Origin: Limnohabitans sp. B9-3
GTDB taxonomy: Bacteria; Pseudomonadota; Gammaproteobacteria; Burkholderiales; Burkholderiaceae_C
Reading direction: 5' to 3'
DNA: 64,000 bases
Assembly (NCBI RefSeq): GCF_002778325.1
Contig: NZ_NESI01000002.1
Span: forward strand, 186,001-250,000
This document shows positions 9,498 to 20,325 of this stretch, piece after piece; position 1 is the first letter of the stretch; every line of letters begins with the position of its first letter. The position numbers and the translations under genes were made by a program. The notes beneath the pieces were generated by a model, which was not told the origin of the DNA, made no database searches, and saw only the letters and a program-made list of their open reading frames with translations.

Positions 9498-10003
9498 TGA
9501 ACACGTTTTTTCGCCACCTCTCTTTGACCATCGCCTTGGGCTTGGCCGCATTCAGCGTACAAGCTGAAGAAATCCGCATTGGATTCATCAATACTGACAG
9601 AATCTTTAAAGAAGCCAATACGGCCAAACAAGCGCAAGCTAAGTTAGAGCAAGAATTTGCTAAGCGCGACAAAGACTTGATTGAGTTCGGTAACAACTTG
9701 AAATCGTCAGCCGAAAAGTTTGAGCGTGAAGCGCCTACTTTGTCTGAGTCACAGCGTCTGTCGCGTCAAAAGCAATTGGGTGAACAAGACCGCGAACTGC
9801 AGCGCAAACGCCGCGAGTTCCAAGAAGAGTTGAACGCACGCAAGAATGAAGAGTTCCAACAGGTGCTCGAACGCGCTAACCGTGTCATCAAGCAAGTGGC
9901 TGAAACTGAAAAGTTCGACCTCGTTTTGCAAGAAGCCGTTTACATCAACCCCAAGCACGACATCACCGACAAAGTGCTCAAGGTCATCAACGCTGCCAAA
10001 TAA
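9497..10003 (+). CDS. skp: Periplasmic chaperone Skp (OmpH)
   Basis: A 168-residue protein with a signal peptide (MNTFFRHLSLTIALGLAAFSVQA) and a highly charged helical body that fits the Skp tentacle architecture. Skp holds unfolded outer-membrane proteins in the periplasm and delivers them to BamA. The start overlaps the last base of the bamA stop (TGATG), so the genes are coupled. Length is near the family's usual 160-180 residues. Confidence 0.95.
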   Translation: MNTFFRHLSLTIALGLAAFSVQAEEIRIGFINTDRIFKEANTAKQAQAKLEQEFAKRDKDLIEFGNNLKSSAEKFEREAPTLSESQRLSRQKQLGEQDRELQRKRREFQEELNARKNEEFQQVLERANRVIKQVAETEKFDLVLQEAVYINPKHDITDKVLKVINAAK

Positions 10004-10009
10004 GCTGCC

Positions 10010-10993
10010 GTGGCACTGAGTCTCGGCCAGATCATCGAAAGTTTGGGTGGTCGCCTCGTTGGCGATCCTCAACGCCTGATTCAAAAACTCTCACCGCTTG
10101 ACACAGCGCAAGCCGATACGCTGAGTTTTTTGAGCAATCCCAAATACCAGTCACAACTCGCCACCACTCAGGCGGGTTGTGTGATCGTGTCGCCGGCAGT
10201 GGCAGAGGTCACTGACACATGCTCGGCGTTGATCGTGGCTGACAACCCGTATCACTACTTCGCACGCTTGACCCAACTCTGGCGTCAGCATTTACCCAAA
10301 GACGATGCATTCTTGGTGCACCCGAGTGCGGTCATCCACCCCAGCGCTTCTGTGCACGCGACTGCACGAATAGGTCCTCTCTGCGTGGTGGAGCGGGGCG
10401 CACATATCGGTGCCAATACGTGGCTTAAATCCGGTATCACCGTGGGTGAAGATTGCCACATTGGCGAGCGCTGCATCATCCATGCGGGTGTGGTGATTGG
10501 TGCCGATGGTTTCGGTTTCGCCATGTTTGAAGGACGCTGGGAAAAAATTGAGCAACTGGGTGCTGTGCGCATTGGCAACAATGTGGAAATCGGCGCCAAC
10601 ACTTGCATTGATCGCGGCGCTTTGGACGACACAGTGCTCGAAGACGGCGTCAAGCTCGACAATTTGGTGCAAATCGGTCACAACGTGCACGTAGGCGCGA
10701 ACACCGCGATGGCTGGATGTGCCGGTGTCGCAGGCAGCGCGCGCATTGGTGCGAATTGCACCGTAGGCGGTGGGGCGGTTGTACTTGGTCATTTGCAATT
10801 GGCCGATGGGGTGCACATTTCTGCAGCCTCAGTGGTCATGCGATCGATTCGCCAGCCTGGTCAATACAGTGGTGTGTTTCCCATCGACGACAATGCGTCA
10901 TGGGAGAAAAATGCCGCGACCTTGCGTCAGTTGCACCGCTTGCGCGACCGCATCAAATCTCTTGAATCAGCCTTAGAAAGTCAAAAAAAATGA
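10010..10993 (+). CDS. lpxD: UDP-3-O-(3-hydroxyacyl)glucosamine N-acyltransferase
   Basis: A 327-residue acyltransferase that adds the second 3-hydroxyacyl chain in lipid A synthesis. The N-terminal uridine-binding domain is followed by a long run of hexapeptide repeats forming a left-handed beta helix, with the catalytic His in the [18 protein letters not shown] stretch near residue 224. The start is GTG at 10010; no ATG lies nearby and the ribosome-binding site is weak, so coupling to skp (6 nt upstream) is likely. Its end overlaps fabZ by 4 nt. Confidence 0.96.
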   Translation: MALSLGQIIESLGGRLVGDPQRLIQKLSPLDTAQADTLSFLSNPKYQSQLATTQAGCVIVSPAVAEVTDTCSALIVADNPYHYFARLTQLWRQHLPKDDAFLVHPSAVIHPSASVHATARIGPLCVVERGAHIGANTWLKSGITVGEDCHIGERCIIHAGVVIGADGFGFAMFEGRWEKIEQLGAVRIGNNVEIGANTCIDRGALDDTVLEDGVKLDNLVQIGHNVHVGANTAMAGCAGVAGSARIGANCTVGGGAVVLGHLQLADGVHISAASVVMRSIRQPGQYSGVFPIDDNASWEKNAATLRQLHRLRDRIKSLESALESQKK

Positions 10994-11433
10994 GCATGGA
11001 CATCCATCAAATCTTGAAGCAATTGCCGCACCGTTACCCATTTTTGTTGGTCGACCGTGTGTTGGAATTGGAAAAAGGCAAAAGCATCAAGGCGCTCAAA
11101 AACGTGACCATGAACGAGCCATTTTTCAGTGGCCATTTCCCACACCACCCCGTCATGCCTGGTGTGTTGATTTTGGAAGCCTTGGCACAAGCCGCTGCTT
11201 TGTTGGCGTTCGACACCCTGGGTGCCGCTCCCGATGACAAAACTGTGTATTACTTCGCAGGCATCGACGGTGCACGCTTCAAGCGCCCCGTCGAGCCCGG
11301 CGATCAGCTAACCTTGGAAGTCGAGTTGGACCGCATGAAGGCCGGCATTTTCAAATTCAAAGCGCGAGCCAAAGTGGGTGATGTGATCGCCACCGAGGCC
11401 GAGCTGATGTGCACCATGCGTGCGATTGCCTAA
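10990..11433 (+). CDS. fabZ: 3-hydroxyacyl-[acyl-carrier-protein] dehydratase FabZ
   Basis: A 147-residue hot-dog-fold dehydratase of fatty acid elongation. The active-site His is in [11 protein letters not shown] and the catalytic Glu in [10 protein letters not shown]. The start ATG 10990 overlaps the end of lpxD (ATGA); a second ATG at 10996 is possible and would remove two residues. Its place between lpxD and lpxA couples saturated fatty acid supply to lipid A, which compete for the same 3-hydroxyacyl-ACP. Confidence 0.97.
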   Translation: MSMDIHQILKQLPHRYPFLLVDRVLELEKGKSIKALKNVTMNEPFFSGHFPHHPVMPGVLILEALAQAAALLAFDTLGAAPDDKTVYYFAGIDGARFKRPVEPGDQLTLEVELDRMKAGIFKFKARAKVGDVIATEAELMCTMRAIA

Positions 11434-11456
11434 TCCGACTAGCCCTTATTTAGACG

Positions 11457-12251
11457 ATGAGCAACATCCACGCGACCGCATTGGTTGACCCAAAAGCCGA
11501 GCTCGACAGCTCGGTGCAGGTGGGGCCTTACACCATCATTGGCCCGCATGTGCGTATTGGTGCTGGCACGACGGTCGGGCCGCACTGCGTGATCGAAGGT
11601 CACACCAGCATTGGTCAAGACAACCGTATTTTTCAGTTCAACTCCTTGGGTGCGGTGCCGCAAGACAAAAAGTATGCGGGTGAGCCTTGTGAACTGATCA
11701 TTGGTGACCGCAACACCATCCGTGAGTTTTGTACCTTCAACATCGGTTCGCCCGGTGATGCGGGCGTGACGAAAGTTGGCAACGACAACTGGATCATGGC
11801 CTACGTTCACCTAGCCCACGACTGCGTGGTGGGCAATCACACCATCTTCGCCAACAGCGCGCAGTTGGCCGGCCACGTGCATGTGGGCGACTGGGTCATC
11901 TTGGGTGGCTTTACCGTGGTGCACCAGTTTGTTCGCATTGGCGCGCACAGCTTCTCCGCCATGCATTCGCTGCTTTTTGCGGACGTGCCGCCTTTTGTGA
12001 TGTGTCAAGGCCAACCTGCCGAGCCACGTTCGATGAACTTCGAAGGTTTGCGCCGTCGTGGCTTTTCTGCCGAGCGCATCAGCGCGGTGAAGGCCATGCA
12101 TAAAGCCTTGTACCGCGATGATTTGACCTTGGATAAAGCCAAAGAGCGCATTTCAGCGTTGGCCCAAGAGAAACCAGAAGCCGCAGCCGATGTGGCCATG
12201 ATGCTGGATTTCTTAGACCACACCTCGCCGCAACGCGGCATCATTCGCTAA
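11457..12251 (+). CDS. lpxA: UDP-N-acetylglucosamine O-acyltransferase
   Basis: A 264-residue trimeric left-handed beta-helix enzyme that begins lipid A synthesis by moving a 3-hydroxyacyl chain from ACP to UDP-GlcNAc. Hexapeptide repeats fill the first two thirds; the catalytic His is His121 in [13 protein letters not shown], and a helical C-terminal domain follows. Length matches E. coli LpxA (262). It lies 23 nt after fabZ and 5 nt before lpxB, the usual order. Confidence 0.97.
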   Translation: MSNIHATALVDPKAELDSSVQVGPYTIIGPHVRIGAGTTVGPHCVIEGHTSIGQDNRIFQFNSLGAVPQDKKYAGEPCELIIGDRNTIREFCTFNIGSPGDAGVTKVGNDNWIMAYVHLAHDCVVGNHTIFANSAQLAGHVHVGDWVILGGFTVVHQFVRIGAHSFSAMHSLLFADVPPFVMCQGQPAEPRSMNFEGLRRRGFSAERISAVKAMHKALYRDDLTLDKAKERISALAQEKPEAAADVAMMLDFLDHTSPQRGIIR

Positions 12252-12256
12252 AACGC

Positions 12257-13399
12257 ATGGCTGGGGCTTTGTCTTTCTCGCTGGTTGCAGGCGAGGCTTC
12301 GGGTGATTTGCTGGCGGGCTTGCTGCTGGGTGGCATGCGCCAAAAATGGCCAGACATGCAAAGCTCGGGTATCGGTGGTCTCCTTATGGAGGCCCAAGGT
12401 TTTGAACCTTGGTGGCCCTACGAAAAATTAGCGGTGCGCGGCTATGTGGAGGTGCTTCGTCATTACCGTGAAATCGTGGGCATTCGTCGCCAGTTACGTG
12501 ACCGTTTGTTGGCTAATCCACCGAGCGCCTTCATTGGTGTGGATGCCCCAGACTTCAACCTCGATTTAGAACGTGACCTCAAGGGCGCAGGCATTCCTGC
12601 CGTGCATTTTGTGTGTCCCTCAATCTGGGCGTGGCGCGCAGATCGGGTAGAAAAAATCCGCCAAAGCGTCGACCATGTGTTGTGCATTTTTCCGTTCGAA
12701 GAAGCCTTGTTGGCTCAGCACGGCATTGCTGCAACTTATGTTGGCCATCCTTTGGCTCAAACTATTCCCGATGAGGTTGACCGTACGGCGGCTCGCACCG
12801 CATTAGGGCTTCCTCAAGATGCGACGGTGGTGGCCTTGTTGCCGGGTAGCCGCAGTTCTGAAATTGAGTATTTAGCACGTCGCTTTTTGCAAGCTGCGCA
12901 ACGCATGGCCCAACGTCAGCCGGGCTTGCACTTTGTGTTGCCCGCAATGCCTGTTTTGCGTGCGCGCATTGACGAAATTTTGAAAGAAGTAGGGCCTGTG
13001 CCCAACCTCTTGCTGCTGAATGGTCAGTCCCATGCAGCTTTGGCGGCATGTGATGTGACTTTGATTGCCAGTGGCACCGCTACCTTGGAGGCTGCACTCT
13101 TCAAGCGCCCTATGGTGATTGCGTACAACATGAACTGGCTCAGTTGGCAAATCATGCAGCGCAAGAAGTTGCAGCCTTGGGTGGGCTTGCCCAATATCTT
13201 GAGCCAAGACTTTGTGGTGCCTGAGCTACTTCAAGATGCGGCATCGCCTGACGCGATGGCGTACGAAGTGCTGCAGTGGCTGGATCACCCCGCTGCCATG
13301 TCTGATGTTCAACAACGCTTTGCAGCGCTGCACGACAGCCTGCGTCGCGACACCCCCGCACTGGCCGCACATGCGATCGAAAAAGTTCTTGCGCGCTGA
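12257..13399 (+). CDS. lpxB: Lipid-A-disaccharide synthase
   Basis: A 380-residue family GT19 glycosyltransferase, a peripheral inner-membrane enzyme that condenses UDP-2,3-diacylglucosamine with lipid X to the tetra-acyl disaccharide. The N-terminal [14 protein letters not shown], the central [10 protein letters not shown] and the C-terminal [19 protein letters not shown] donor-site segments are all clear. ATG 12257 is 5 nt after the lpxA stop. The end overlaps the rnhB start by 29 nt. Confidence 0.97.
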   Translation: MAGALSFSLVAGEASGDLLAGLLLGGMRQKWPDMQSSGIGGLLMEAQGFEPWWPYEKLAVRGYVEVLRHYREIVGIRRQLRDRLLANPPSAFIGVDAPDFNLDLERDLKGAGIPAVHFVCPSIWAWRADRVEKIRQSVDHVLCIFPFEEALLAQHGIAATYVGHPLAQTIPDEVDRTAARTALGLPQDATVVALLPGSRSSEIEYLARRFLQAAQRMAQRQPGLHFVLPAMPVLRARIDEILKEVGPVPNLLLLNGQSHAALAACDVTLIASGTATLEAALFKRPMVIAYNMNWLSWQIMQRKKLQPWVGLPNILSQDFVVPELLQDAASPDAMAYEVLQWLDHPAAMSDVQQRFAALHDSLRRDTPALAAHAIEKVLAR

Positions 13400-13988
13400 A
13401 CAAGCGCCGCTTGTTTGGGATGCCCCCGGTTTGATGGCGGGTGTCGATGAGGCTGGGCGCGGACCGCTGGCTGGGCCTGTGGTGGCTGCTGCTGTGATTT
13501 TGGATGATCAAAATCCGATCCTCGGTTTGGCCGATTCCAAAAAATTGACCCCATTGAAGCGTGAGCGTTTGTACGACGAAATTCGTGCCAAAGCTTTGTG
13601 TTGCTGCATCGCCGAAGCGACGGTTGAAGAAATCGATACCTTGAATATTTTGCAAGCCACGATGCTGGCTATGCGCCGCGCGGTGGAAGGTTTGCGTCTG
13701 AAGCCACACAAAGTGTTGGTGGATGGCAACCGTTTGCCCGTGTTGGATGTCTTGGCGGAGGCGATTGTCAAAGGCGACAGCAAAGTGCCTGCTATTTCTG
13801 CGGCTTCTATATTGGCCAAAGTGCACCGTGACCGCTGGTGCATGCAGTTGCATGCCGAGTACCCGCTTTACGGTTTTGACAGTCACAAAGGCTATGGCAC
13901 CGCCGCCCATTTATTGGCGCTGCAAACCCACGGTGCGACGCCGTGGCATCGAACCACGTTTTCGCCCGTTACCAAAGTGTTGACATGA
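13371..13988 (+). CDS. rnhB: Ribonuclease HII
   Basis: Encodes about 205 residues of RNase HII, which removes ribonucleotides and RNA primers from RNA-DNA hybrids. The signature [15 protein letters not shown] gives catalytic Asp26 and Glu27, with further carboxylates in VLVDGN and the [18 protein letters not shown] block. The frame is open upstream to 13212, but that region is the lpxB reading frame shifted; ATG 13371 gives the family length. It overlaps lpxB by 29 nt and the next gene by 4 nt. Confidence 0.95.
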   Translation: MRSKKFLRAEQAPLVWDAPGLMAGVDEAGRGPLAGPVVAAAVILDDQNPILGLADSKKLTPLKRERLYDEIRAKALCCCIAEATVEEIDTLNILQATMLAMRRAVEGLRLKPHKVLVDGNRLPVLDVLAEAIVKGDSKVPAISAASILAKVHRDRWCMQLHAEYPLYGFDSHKGYGTAAHLLALQTHGATPWHRTTFSPVTKVLT

Positions 13989-14764
13989 ATTTGATTACCT
14001 CGCGCGATAACCCCTTGGTGAAAGAGTTGCGCCGTTTGTCGCAAGACAGCTCGGCCTACCGCAAGCTCGGGCGTGTGTGGCTAGAGGGCGATCATCTGTG
14101 CCGCGCCGCGCTCACCCGTGGTGTCAAGCCCGAGCACGCGGTATTTGCAGAGTCTCAATGGGCGACAGCGCCTTCTGAGTGGACGCGTGCCGCAGAGCGC
14201 AATACGGTTTTGCCTGATGCTTTGTTTGCAGAAATCAGCAGCTTGGAGTCGCCTGCGCGCATGGGTTTTATTTTGGCCACACCCAGCACCCAAGTGGTGC
14301 AGCCCAAGGTCGCCACGGTGGTGTTGGACCGCGTGCAAGACGCAGGCAACGTCGGCTCCATCTTGCGGAGCGCCTCAGCCTTTGGTTTCACCCAAGTGTT
14401 GGCGATCAAGGGTACGGCGGCGTTGTGGTCCCCCAAGGTGTTACGCGCTGGGATGGGGGCGCATTTTGGTTTGCATTTGGTCGAGGGTTTGTCGCTAGAC
14501 GCGCTTGCAGTGCTGGACATTCCTTGGGTGGCGACTAGCTCACACCAAGGGCCTTTTTTACACACGTTGTTGGCCCAAGCCAAGTTACCCATGCCTTGTG
14601 CGTGGCTGATGGGGCATGAAGGGCAGGGCGTGTCGCCTGAGTTAGCGCAGCAGGCCGAATTGGCGGTGCGAATTGCGCAGCCCGGTGGCGAGGAGTCGCT
14701 CAATGTGGCGGCGGCTGCTGCCATTTGCTTACACGCCAGTGCGACCTGTCATTTGGTGGATTAA
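13985..14764 (+). CDS. TrmH/SpoU-family RNA 2'-O-methyltransferase
   Basis: A 259-residue SPOUT methyltransferase. The N-terminal substrate-binding part ([15 protein letters not shown], then a [12 protein letters not shown] segment) is typical of the TsnR/RlmB-like branch, and the C-terminal knot carries [19 protein letters not shown] (motif 1), [13 protein letters not shown] (motif 2) and [14 protein letters not shown] (motif 3). It uses S-adenosylmethionine to methylate ribose in rRNA or tRNA; the exact target cannot be told from sequence. ATG 13985 overlaps the rnhB stop (ATGA); the frame is open to 13943 but the overlap start fits homologues better. Confidence 0.9.
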   Translation: MNLITSRDNPLVKELRRLSQDSSAYRKLGRVWLEGDHLCRAALTRGVKPEHAVFAESQWATAPSEWTRAAERNTVLPDALFAEISSLESPARMGFILATPSTQVVQPKVATVVLDRVQDAGNVGSILRSASAFGFTQVLAIKGTAALWSPKVLRAGMGAHFGLHLVEGLSLDALAVLDIPWVATSSHQGPFLHTLLAQAKLPMPCAWLMGHEGQGVSPELAQQAELAVRIAQPGGEESLNVAAAAAICLHASATCHLVD

Positions 14765-14774
14765 GTCGGGCAAA

Positions 14775-14792
14775 CACTGGGGAAAACCAGTG
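14775..14792 (+). promoter_or_regulatory. Symmetric operator-like site at the carA promoter
   Basis: CACTGG (14775-14780) and CCAGTG (14787-14792) form a perfect inverted repeat with a 6-nt spacer. It sits 7-25 nt upstream of the carA -10 box, over the -35 region. There is no T tract after it, so a terminator is unlikely. A repressor or activator site is inferred; the factor is unknown. Confidence 0.4.
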
Positions 14793-14799
14793 CCTCGGA

Positions 14800-14805
14800 T
14801 ATAAT
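14800..14805 (+). promoter_or_regulatory. -10 box of the carAB promoter
   Basis: A perfect TATAAT. No good -35 hexamer lies 16-18 nt upstream; that position is occupied by the inverted repeat at 14775-14792. The transcript would start near 14812, leaving a 120-nt leader. Confidence 0.6.
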
Positions 14806-14828
14806 GAGAGGCTTTCCCGCATCAACCT

Positions 14829-14910
14829 GTACGCCCCAGCCAAAACTAGGCAAATTCCTCGAACAAAGCAGCCAAAGAGAAGACATTCTCTTGTGAGCGC
14901 TGAGGCGTAC
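14829..14910 (+). promoter_or_regulatory. Folded carAB leader RNA, candidate cis-regulatory element
   Basis: GTACGCCCCAGC at 14829-14840 can pair with GCTGAGGCGTAC at 14899-14910 in a 12-position helix with a single mismatch. Inside it, AGAGAA-GACA-TTCTCT at 14876-14891 makes a perfect 6-bp hairpin. The element ends 12 nt before the ribosome-binding site GGAG (14922-14925). No ATG-started leader peptide is seen in the region. A regulatory RNA sensing a pyrimidine, arginine or other ligand, or bound by a protein, is inferred. I do not recognise it as a named class. Confidence 0.45.
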
Positions 14911-14932
14911 CCGAACTATTCCGGAGAACCCA

Positions 14933-16096
14933 GTGCTTTTGTCTCTTCAGGGAACCTTCCCGCCCGCCATCTTGGCGCTCGCAGACGGCACGGTCTTTAT
15001 CGGCAACTCGATTGGAGCCTCTGGCTCCACCGTCGGCGAAGTGGTGTTCAACACCTCACTCACCGGCTATCAGGAAATCCTCACTGACCCCAGCTACTGC
15101 CAGCAGATCGTCACTTTGACGTACCCGCACATCGGTAACTACGGCGTCAACGTGGAAGACATCGAAGCTGACAAAGTCCATGCTGCTGGCTTGATCATCA
15201 AAGATTTGCCTTTGATCGCAAGCAACTTCCGCTCACACCAAACCTTGTCCGCTTACTTGGTCGAAGCTGGTACTGTTGCGATTGCCAACATCGACACCCG
15301 TCAACTGACACGCTTGTTGCGCACCCAAGGTGCCCAAAACGGTGCCATCTTGGGCTTGGCTCAAGGTCAGCAAGTGACCCAAGCCTTGATTGACCAAGCA
15401 GTGGCTGCGGCACAAGCTGCGCCTTCGATGTCTGGTCTCGATTTAGCCCAAAAAGTGACGGTGTCTGAGTCTTTTGACTGGACCGAAACGGAGTGGGTGT
15501 TGGGTCAGGGCTACGGCACTTTGGCCGCTCCTAAATTTCACGTGGTCGCCTATGACTTTGGCGTGAAGAAAAACATCTTGCGCATGTTGGCTGAGCGTGG
15601 CTGTCAAGTCACGGTGGTGCCCGCTAAAACATCGGCAGCCGATGTGCTCAAGCACAACCCTGACGGCATCTTCTTGTCCAATGGGCCTGGCGATCCACAG
15701 CCTTGTGATTACGCGATCGCTGCGGCTGCCGAGTTGATCGAAACTGGCATTCCCACATTTGGCATTTGTTTGGGCCACCAAATCATGGCCTTGGCCAGTG
15801 GCGCGAAGACCTTCAAGATGAAATTTGGTCACCATGGTGCCAACCATCCTGTGAAAGAACTTGACACGGGTCGCGTGTCCATCACCAGCCAGAACCACGG
15901 TTTTGCGGTGGATGAGAAATCGCTGCCCGCCAATTTGCGTGCCACACACGTGTCATTGTTTGACGGCACCTTGCAGGGCCTGGCCCGCACCGACAAGCCC
16001 GCGTTCTGCTTCCAGGGTCACCCCGAGGCATCGCCTGGCCCACACGACATTGCTTACCTTTTTGACCGCTTCATCAACCTGATGGAGACAAAATAA
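14933..16096 (+). CDS. carA: Carbamoyl-phosphate synthase small (glutaminase) subunit
   Basis: A 387-residue class I glutamine amidotransferase that frees ammonia from glutamine for CarB. The catalytic Cys279 is in [12 protein letters not shown], and the His-Glu pair in [12 protein letters not shown]. The start is GTG 14933 with GGAG at 14922-14925. The carA stop shares one base with the carB start (TAATG), so the subunits are translationally coupled. The enzyme feeds both arginine and pyrimidine synthesis. The leader upstream is folded and preceded by a symmetric site at the promoter. Confidence 0.97.
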   Translation: MLLSLQGTFPPAILALADGTVFIGNSIGASGSTVGEVVFNTSLTGYQEILTDPSYCQQIVTLTYPHIGNYGVNVEDIEADKVHAAGLIIKDLPLIASNFRSHQTLSAYLVEAGTVAIANIDTRQLTRLLRTQGAQNGAILGLAQGQQVTQALIDQAVAAAQAAPSMSGLDLAQKVTVSESFDWTETEWVLGQGYGTLAAPKFHVVAYDFGVKKNILRMLAERGCQVTVVPAKTSAADVLKHNPDGIFLSNGPGDPQPCDYAIAAAAELIETGIPTFGICLGHQIMALASGAKTFKMKFGHHGANHPVKELDTGRVSITSQNHGFAVDEKSLPANLRATHVSLFDGTLQGLARTDKPAFCFQGHPEASPGPHDIAYLFDRFINLMETK

Positions 16097-19000
16097 TGCC
16101 AAAGCGCACAGACCTCAAAAGCATCCTCATCATTGGCGCTGGCCCGATCATCATTGGTCAAGCTTGCGAGTTCGACTACTCTGGCGTGCAGGCTTGCAAA
16201 GCTTTGCGTGAAGAGGGCTACAAAGTCATCTTGATCAACAGCAACCCTGCCACGATCATGACCGACCCGGCCACGGCCGACGTCACTTACATCGAACCCA
16301 TCACTTGGCAGACGGTCGAGAAGATCATCGCCAAAGAGCGCCCTGATGCGATCTTGCCCACCATGGGTGGCCAAACCGCGCTCAACTGCGCTTTGGACCT
16401 GTGGCACAACGGCGTGCTCGAAAAGTACAAGGTCGAGCTGATTGGTGCTACGCCAGAGGCCATCGACAAAGCCGAAGATCGTCTGAAGTTCAAAGACGCT
16501 ATGACCAAGATTGGTCTGGGATCGGCCCGTTCGGGCATTGCCCACAGCATGGAAGAAGCGTGGGATGTGCAAAAGACATTGGGCTTCCCCACTGTCATTC
16601 GCCCCAGCTTCACGCTGGGCGGCACGGGCGGCGGCATCGCCTACAACCCCGAAGAATTCGAAGTCATCTGCAAGCGCGGTCTGGAGGCTTCACCCACCAC
16701 CGAGCTGCTGATTGAAGAATCGCTGCTCGGCTGGAAAGAGTACGAGATGGAAGTGGTGCGCGATAAGACGGACAACTGCATCATCATCTGCTCGATCGAA
16801 AACTTGGACCCCATGGGTGTGCATACCGGTGACTCCATCACCGTAGCACCCGCACAAACCTTGACTGACAAGGAATACCAAATTTTGCGCAATGCCTCTT
16901 TGGCTGTGTTGCGCGAAATCGGTGTGGACACGGGCGGCTCTAACGTGCAGTTCTCGATCAATCCTAAAGACGGCCGCATGGTCGTCATTGAGATGAACCC
17001 ACGTGTGTCGCGTTCGTCCGCGTTGGCCTCCAAGGCCACGGGTTTCCCGATTGCCAAAGTCGCGGCCAAGCTGGCTGTGGGCTACACGCTCGACGAGTTG
17101 CGCAACGACATCACAGGTGGTGCCACGCCAGCCTCGTTTGAGCCATCGATCGACTACGTGGTCACCAAGATCCCCCGTTTCGCTTTCGAGAAGTTCCCAA
17201 CTGCTGACAGCCGCTTGACCACCCAAATGAAATCGGTGGGCGAAGTCATGGCCATGGGCCGCACCTTCCAAGAGTCCTTCCAAAAAGCCCTGCGTGGTTT
17301 GGAAGTGGGCGTGGATGGCATGAACGAAAAAACCCAAGACCGCGAAGTGCTCGAGAAAGAACTGGGCGAACCCGGCCCAGAGCGCATTTGGTACGTGGGC
17401 GATGCCTTCGCCATGGGCTTGAGCGTGGACGAGGTGTTTGCCTTGACCAAGATCGACCCTTGGTTCTTGGTGCAAATCGAAGAGATCGTGAAGATAGAGC
17501 TTGAACTTGAAACCACCACGCTGGAAGCCATCACGGCAGACGAGCTGCGTGCGCTCAAGAAGAAGGGCTTCTCCGATCGCCGTTTGGCCAAATTGCTCAA
17601 AACCACCGAGCATGTGGTGCGTGCCCGTCGTCACGCGCTGAACATCCGTCCCGTTTACAAGCGCGTGGACACCTGCGCGGCCGAGTTCTCGACCGACACC
17701 GCCTACATGTACTCCTGCTATGAAGGCAACGGAGATGGCGAGTGCGAAGCAGAACCCACGACCAACAAGAAGATCATGGTCTTGGGTGGTGGCCCCAACC
17801 GAATCGGTCAAGGCATTGAGTTCGACTACTGCTGCGTACACGCCGCGCTCGCCATGCGCGAAGACGGTTACGAAACCATCATGGTCAACTGCAACCCTGA
17901 GACCGTGTCGACCGACTACGACACCTCGGACCGTTTGTACTTTGAGCCCGTCACCTTGGAAGATGTGCTTGAAATTGTGGACAAGGAAAAGCCTACAGGC
18001 GTCATCGTTCAATATGGCGGCCAAACGCCTTTGAAGCTCGCTTTGGATCTGGAAGCCGCTGGCGTGCCCATCATCGGCACCAGCCCCGACATGATCGACG
18101 CGGCCGAAGACCGTGAGCGTTTCCAGAAATTGTTGCAAGACCTCGGTTTGCGCCAACCCCCCAACGCCACAGCACGCACCGAGCCAGAAGCCCTCGAAAA
18201 AGCAGCCGCCTTGGGTTACCCCTTGGTGGTTCGCCCCAGCTACGTGCTGGGTGGTCGCGCCATGGAAATCGTGCACGAGCAACGTGACCTGGAGCGCTAC
18301 ATGCGCGAAGCGGTCAAGGTGTCGCACGACTCGCCCGTGCTGCTGGACCGTTTCCTGAACGATGCGATCGAGTGCGATGTGGACTGCCTGCGCGACCCCG
18401 AAGGTAAGACCTTCATCGGTGGCGTGATGGAGCACATCGAACAAGCGGGTGTGCACAGCGGTGACTCGGCTTGCTCTTTGCCGCCTTACTCTTTGTCGTC
18501 TGCCACGGTGGACGAGCTCAAGCGCCAATCGGCCGCCATGGCCGGTGCCTTGAACGTGGTGGGTTTGATGAACGTGCAGTTTGCCATCCAGCATGTGGAT
18601 GGCCAAGACGTGATCTACGTGCTGGAAGTGAACCCCCGCGCTTCACGCACTGTGCCTTACGTGTCGAAAGCCACGGGCATCCAGTTGGCCAAGGTGGCGG
18701 CGCGCTGCATGGCGGGTCAAACACTCGCGTCGCAAGGCATCACAAAAGAAGTCACACCGCCTTATTTCAGCGTGAAAGAAGCGGTATTCCCCTTCGTGAA
18801 GTTCCCCGGCGTCGACACCATTCTCGGCCCCGAGATGAAGTCCACCGGCGAAGTCATGGGCGTGGGCAAGACCTTTGGCGAAGCCTTTGTGAAGAGCCAA
18901 TTGGGCGCTGGGACCAAGCTGCCCCGCCCGAACAAAGCCGACGGCACGCCTTCGGGCAAGGTCTTCATTTCGGTGAAAAACAACGACAAGGCGCGTGCCA

Positions 19001-19356
19001 TCGAAGTGGCTCGTCAATTGGTGGCGCAAGGCTTCGCATTGATTGCAACCAAGGGCACAGCCAGCGCGATCAACGCGGCGGGTGTGGCTTGCGCGACGGT
19101 CAACAAGGTGACCGAAGGTCGTCCGCATATCGTGGACATGATCAAAAACAACGAAGTGGTGTTGGTGATCAACACGGTGGAAGAGCGTCGCAATGCGATT
19201 GCCGATTCACGTCACATTCGTACCTCGGCATTGCTCAACCGTGTGACGACCTTCACAACAATAGCCGGCGCAGAAGCGGCCGTTGAGGGGATGAAGTACA
19301 TGGACCAGTTGGATGTCATTTCTGTGCAGGAAATGCACGCCCAGTTGACGGCTTAA
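16096..19356 (+). CDS. carB: Carbamoyl-phosphate synthase large subunit
   Basis: A 1086-residue synthase with the standard two homologous ATP-grasp halves (carboxyphosphate half to about residue 400; carbamoyl-phosphate half from about 555 to 935), an oligomerisation region between them, and a C-terminal MGS-like allosteric domain (from about 950) that binds UMP or ornithine in relatives. [20 protein letters not shown] and its repeat [18 protein letters not shown] start each half. It is coupled to carA by a 1-nt overlap, and greA follows 21 nt later. Confidence 0.98.
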   Translation: MPKRTDLKSILIIGAGPIIIGQACEFDYSGVQACKALREEGYKVILINSNPATIMTDPATADVTYIEPITWQTVEKIIAKERPDAILPTMGGQTALNCALDLWHNGVLEKYKVELIGATPEAIDKAEDRLKFKDAMTKIGLGSARSGIAHSMEEAWDVQKTLGFPTVIRPSFTLGGTGGGIAYNPEEFEVICKRGLEASPTTELLIEESLLGWKEYEMEVVRDKTDNCIIICSIENLDPMGVHTGDSITVAPAQTLTDKEYQILRNASLAVLREIGVDTGGSNVQFSINPKDGRMVVIEMNPRVSRSSALASKATGFPIAKVAAKLAVGYTLDELRNDITGGATPASFEPSIDYVVTKIPRFAFEKFPTADSRLTTQMKSVGEVMAMGRTFQESFQKALRGLEVGVDGMNEKTQDREVLEKELGEPGPERIWYVGDAFAMGLSVDEVFALTKIDPWFLVQIEEIVKIELELETTTLEAITADELRALKKKGFSDRRLAKLLKTTEHVVRARRHALNIRPVYKRVDTCAAEFSTDTAYMYSCYEGNGDGECEAEPTTNKKIMVLGGGPNRIGQGIEFDYCCVHAALAMREDGYETIMVNCNPETVSTDYDTSDRLYFEPVTLEDVLEIVDKEKPTGVIVQYGGQTPLKLALDLEAAGVPIIGTSPDMIDAAEDRERFQKLLQDLGLRQPPNATARTEPEALEKAAALGYPLVVRPSYVLGGRAMEIVHEQRDLERYMREAVKVSHDSPVLLDRFLNDAIECDVDCLRDPEGKTFIGGVMEHIEQAGVHSGDSACSLPPYSLSSATVDELKRQSAAMAGALNVVGLMNVQFAIQHVDGQDVIYVLEVNPRASRTVPYVSKATGIQLAKVAARCMAGQTLASQGITKEVTPPYFSVKEAVFPFVKFPGVDTILGPEMKSTGEVMGVGKTFGEAFVKSQLGAGTKLPRPNKADGTPSGKVFISVKNNDKARAIEVARQLVAQGFALIATKGTASAINAAGVACATVNKVTEGRPHIVDMIKNNEVVLVINTVEERRNAIADSRHIRTSALLNRVTTFTTIAGAEAAVEGMKYMDQLDVISVQEMHAQLTA

Positions 19357-19377
19357 GCAGCCAGATTAGAAAAAACC

Positions 19378-19854
19378 ATGGCCACCATTCCTATTACCAA
19401 ACGCGGTTCAGAGAAGCTCAAAGACGAGTTGCACAAACTCAAAACCGTTGAGCGTCCCTCTGTGATCAATGCCATCGCCGAGGCGCGTGCGCAAGGTGAC
19501 TTGAGCGAAAACGCCGAATACGATGCGGCCAAAGATCGCCAAGGTTTCATCGAAGGCCGCATTCAAGAAATTGAAGGCAAGCTGTCGGTGGCACAAATCA
19601 TTGACCCATCCGAATTGGATGCGGGGGGGCGCGTGGTGTTTGGTGCCACCGTCTCGTTGGAAGATGAAGATTCCGGCGACAAAGTGACTTACCAAATCGT
19701 GGGTGAGGACGAGGCCGATTTGAAACTCGGTTTGGTCAACATCAGCAGTCCCATTGCGCGGGCCTTGATTGGCAAAGAAGAGGGCGATGTGGCGGAAGTG
19801 CAGGCTCCAGGCGGCATCAAACGCTATGAGATCATGACGGTTTCATACCTCTGA
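19378..19854 (+). CDS. greA: Transcription elongation factor GreA
   Basis: A 158-residue Gre factor that rescues backtracked RNA polymerase by stimulating transcript cleavage. The N-terminal coiled coil contains the tip acidic motif in [16 protein letters not shown] (about residues 40-55), and the C-terminal FKBP-like domain ends in [14 protein letters not shown]. Length equals E. coli GreA. It follows carB by 21 nt, an arrangement common in proteobacteria, and the next gene follows its stop by 9 nt. Confidence 0.97.
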   Translation: MATIPITKRGSEKLKDELHKLKTVERPSVINAIAEARAQGDLSENAEYDAAKDRQGFIEGRIQEIEGKLSVAQIIDPSELDAGGRVVFGATVSLEDEDSGDKVTYQIVGEDEADLKLGLVNISSPIARALIGKEEGDVAEVQAPGGIKRYEIMTVSYL

Positions 19855-19863
19855 TTGCACCCC

Positions 19864-20262
19864 ATGGCGCGTTTGCAAGTCTTTTTAGCAGCGCTGTGGT
19901 GGGGTAGTTTGGTGGCCGTTGGTTTTGTTGTCGTGCCACTGTTATTCGTGCACTTGGAGACGCCAGTGATCGCTGGCCGCATGGCTGCCAAGCTCTTTAC
20001 CGCACAGAGTTGGCTGTCTGTTGCTTGCGGTCTTTTGTTGCTTTTAGCGGCCAGACGCGAGGCGCAAGATGAACCTTATTCACCTTCAGTTTGGGTAATG
20101 GGTGGCATTTTGTTGGCGCTGCTGCTTGAATTGGCAGTGGCGCCGCACATCGTGGCGCGAGAAAATTTGTGGCTATGGCACAACGTGGGCACTGCATTTT
20201 ATTTGTTGCAATCCGCATGTGCGGCGAAGGTCATGTGGCAGCTGAGCGCTTCTAAAGCGTAG
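19864..20262 (+). CDS. DUF4149-type small integral membrane protein
   Basis: A 132-residue protein with four predicted membrane helices and a DUF4149-like pattern (WWGSLVAVGFVVVPLLFVHL at the N-terminus, RMAAKLF, then a conserved late HNVGTAFYLLQS segment). Function is unknown. ATG 19864 is used; a TTG at 19855, directly after the greA stop, would add three residues. It is read with greA and its end faces yhbY, with a hairpin terminator between. Confidence 0.75.
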   Translation: MARLQVFLAALWWGSLVAVGFVVVPLLFVHLETPVIAGRMAAKLFTAQSWLSVACGLLLLLAARREAQDEPYSPSVWVMGGILLALLLELAVAPHIVARENLWLWHNVGTAFYLLQSACAAKVMWQLSASKA

Positions 20263-20270
20263 ACCATAGG

Positions 20271-20302
20271 CACAAAAAAGGGCATCCATGTGGATGCCCT
20301 TG
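20271..20302 (-). terminator. Intrinsic terminator for yhbY (possibly bidirectional)
   Basis: AAGGGCATCC (20278-20287), loop ATGT, GGATGCCCTT (20292-20301). Read on the minus strand the stem is followed by TTTTTTG, a strong U tract, so it mainly serves yhbY. On the plus strand the tail TGCATTTC is weak. Confidence 0.8.
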
Positions 20303-20325
20303 CATTTCTAAATCGCAAAAGCGGG

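Noticed and set aside
14775..14792. Terminator for the SpoU methyltransferase gene
   Set aside because: The inverted repeat has no T tract and overlaps the carA promoter, so an operator is the better reading.
16690..18606. 638-residue minus-strand ORF antisense to carB
   Set aside because: Its length comes from the GC-skewed third positions of carB. The product is His/Val-rich and has no recognisable domain, and carB is fully conserved over the same bases.
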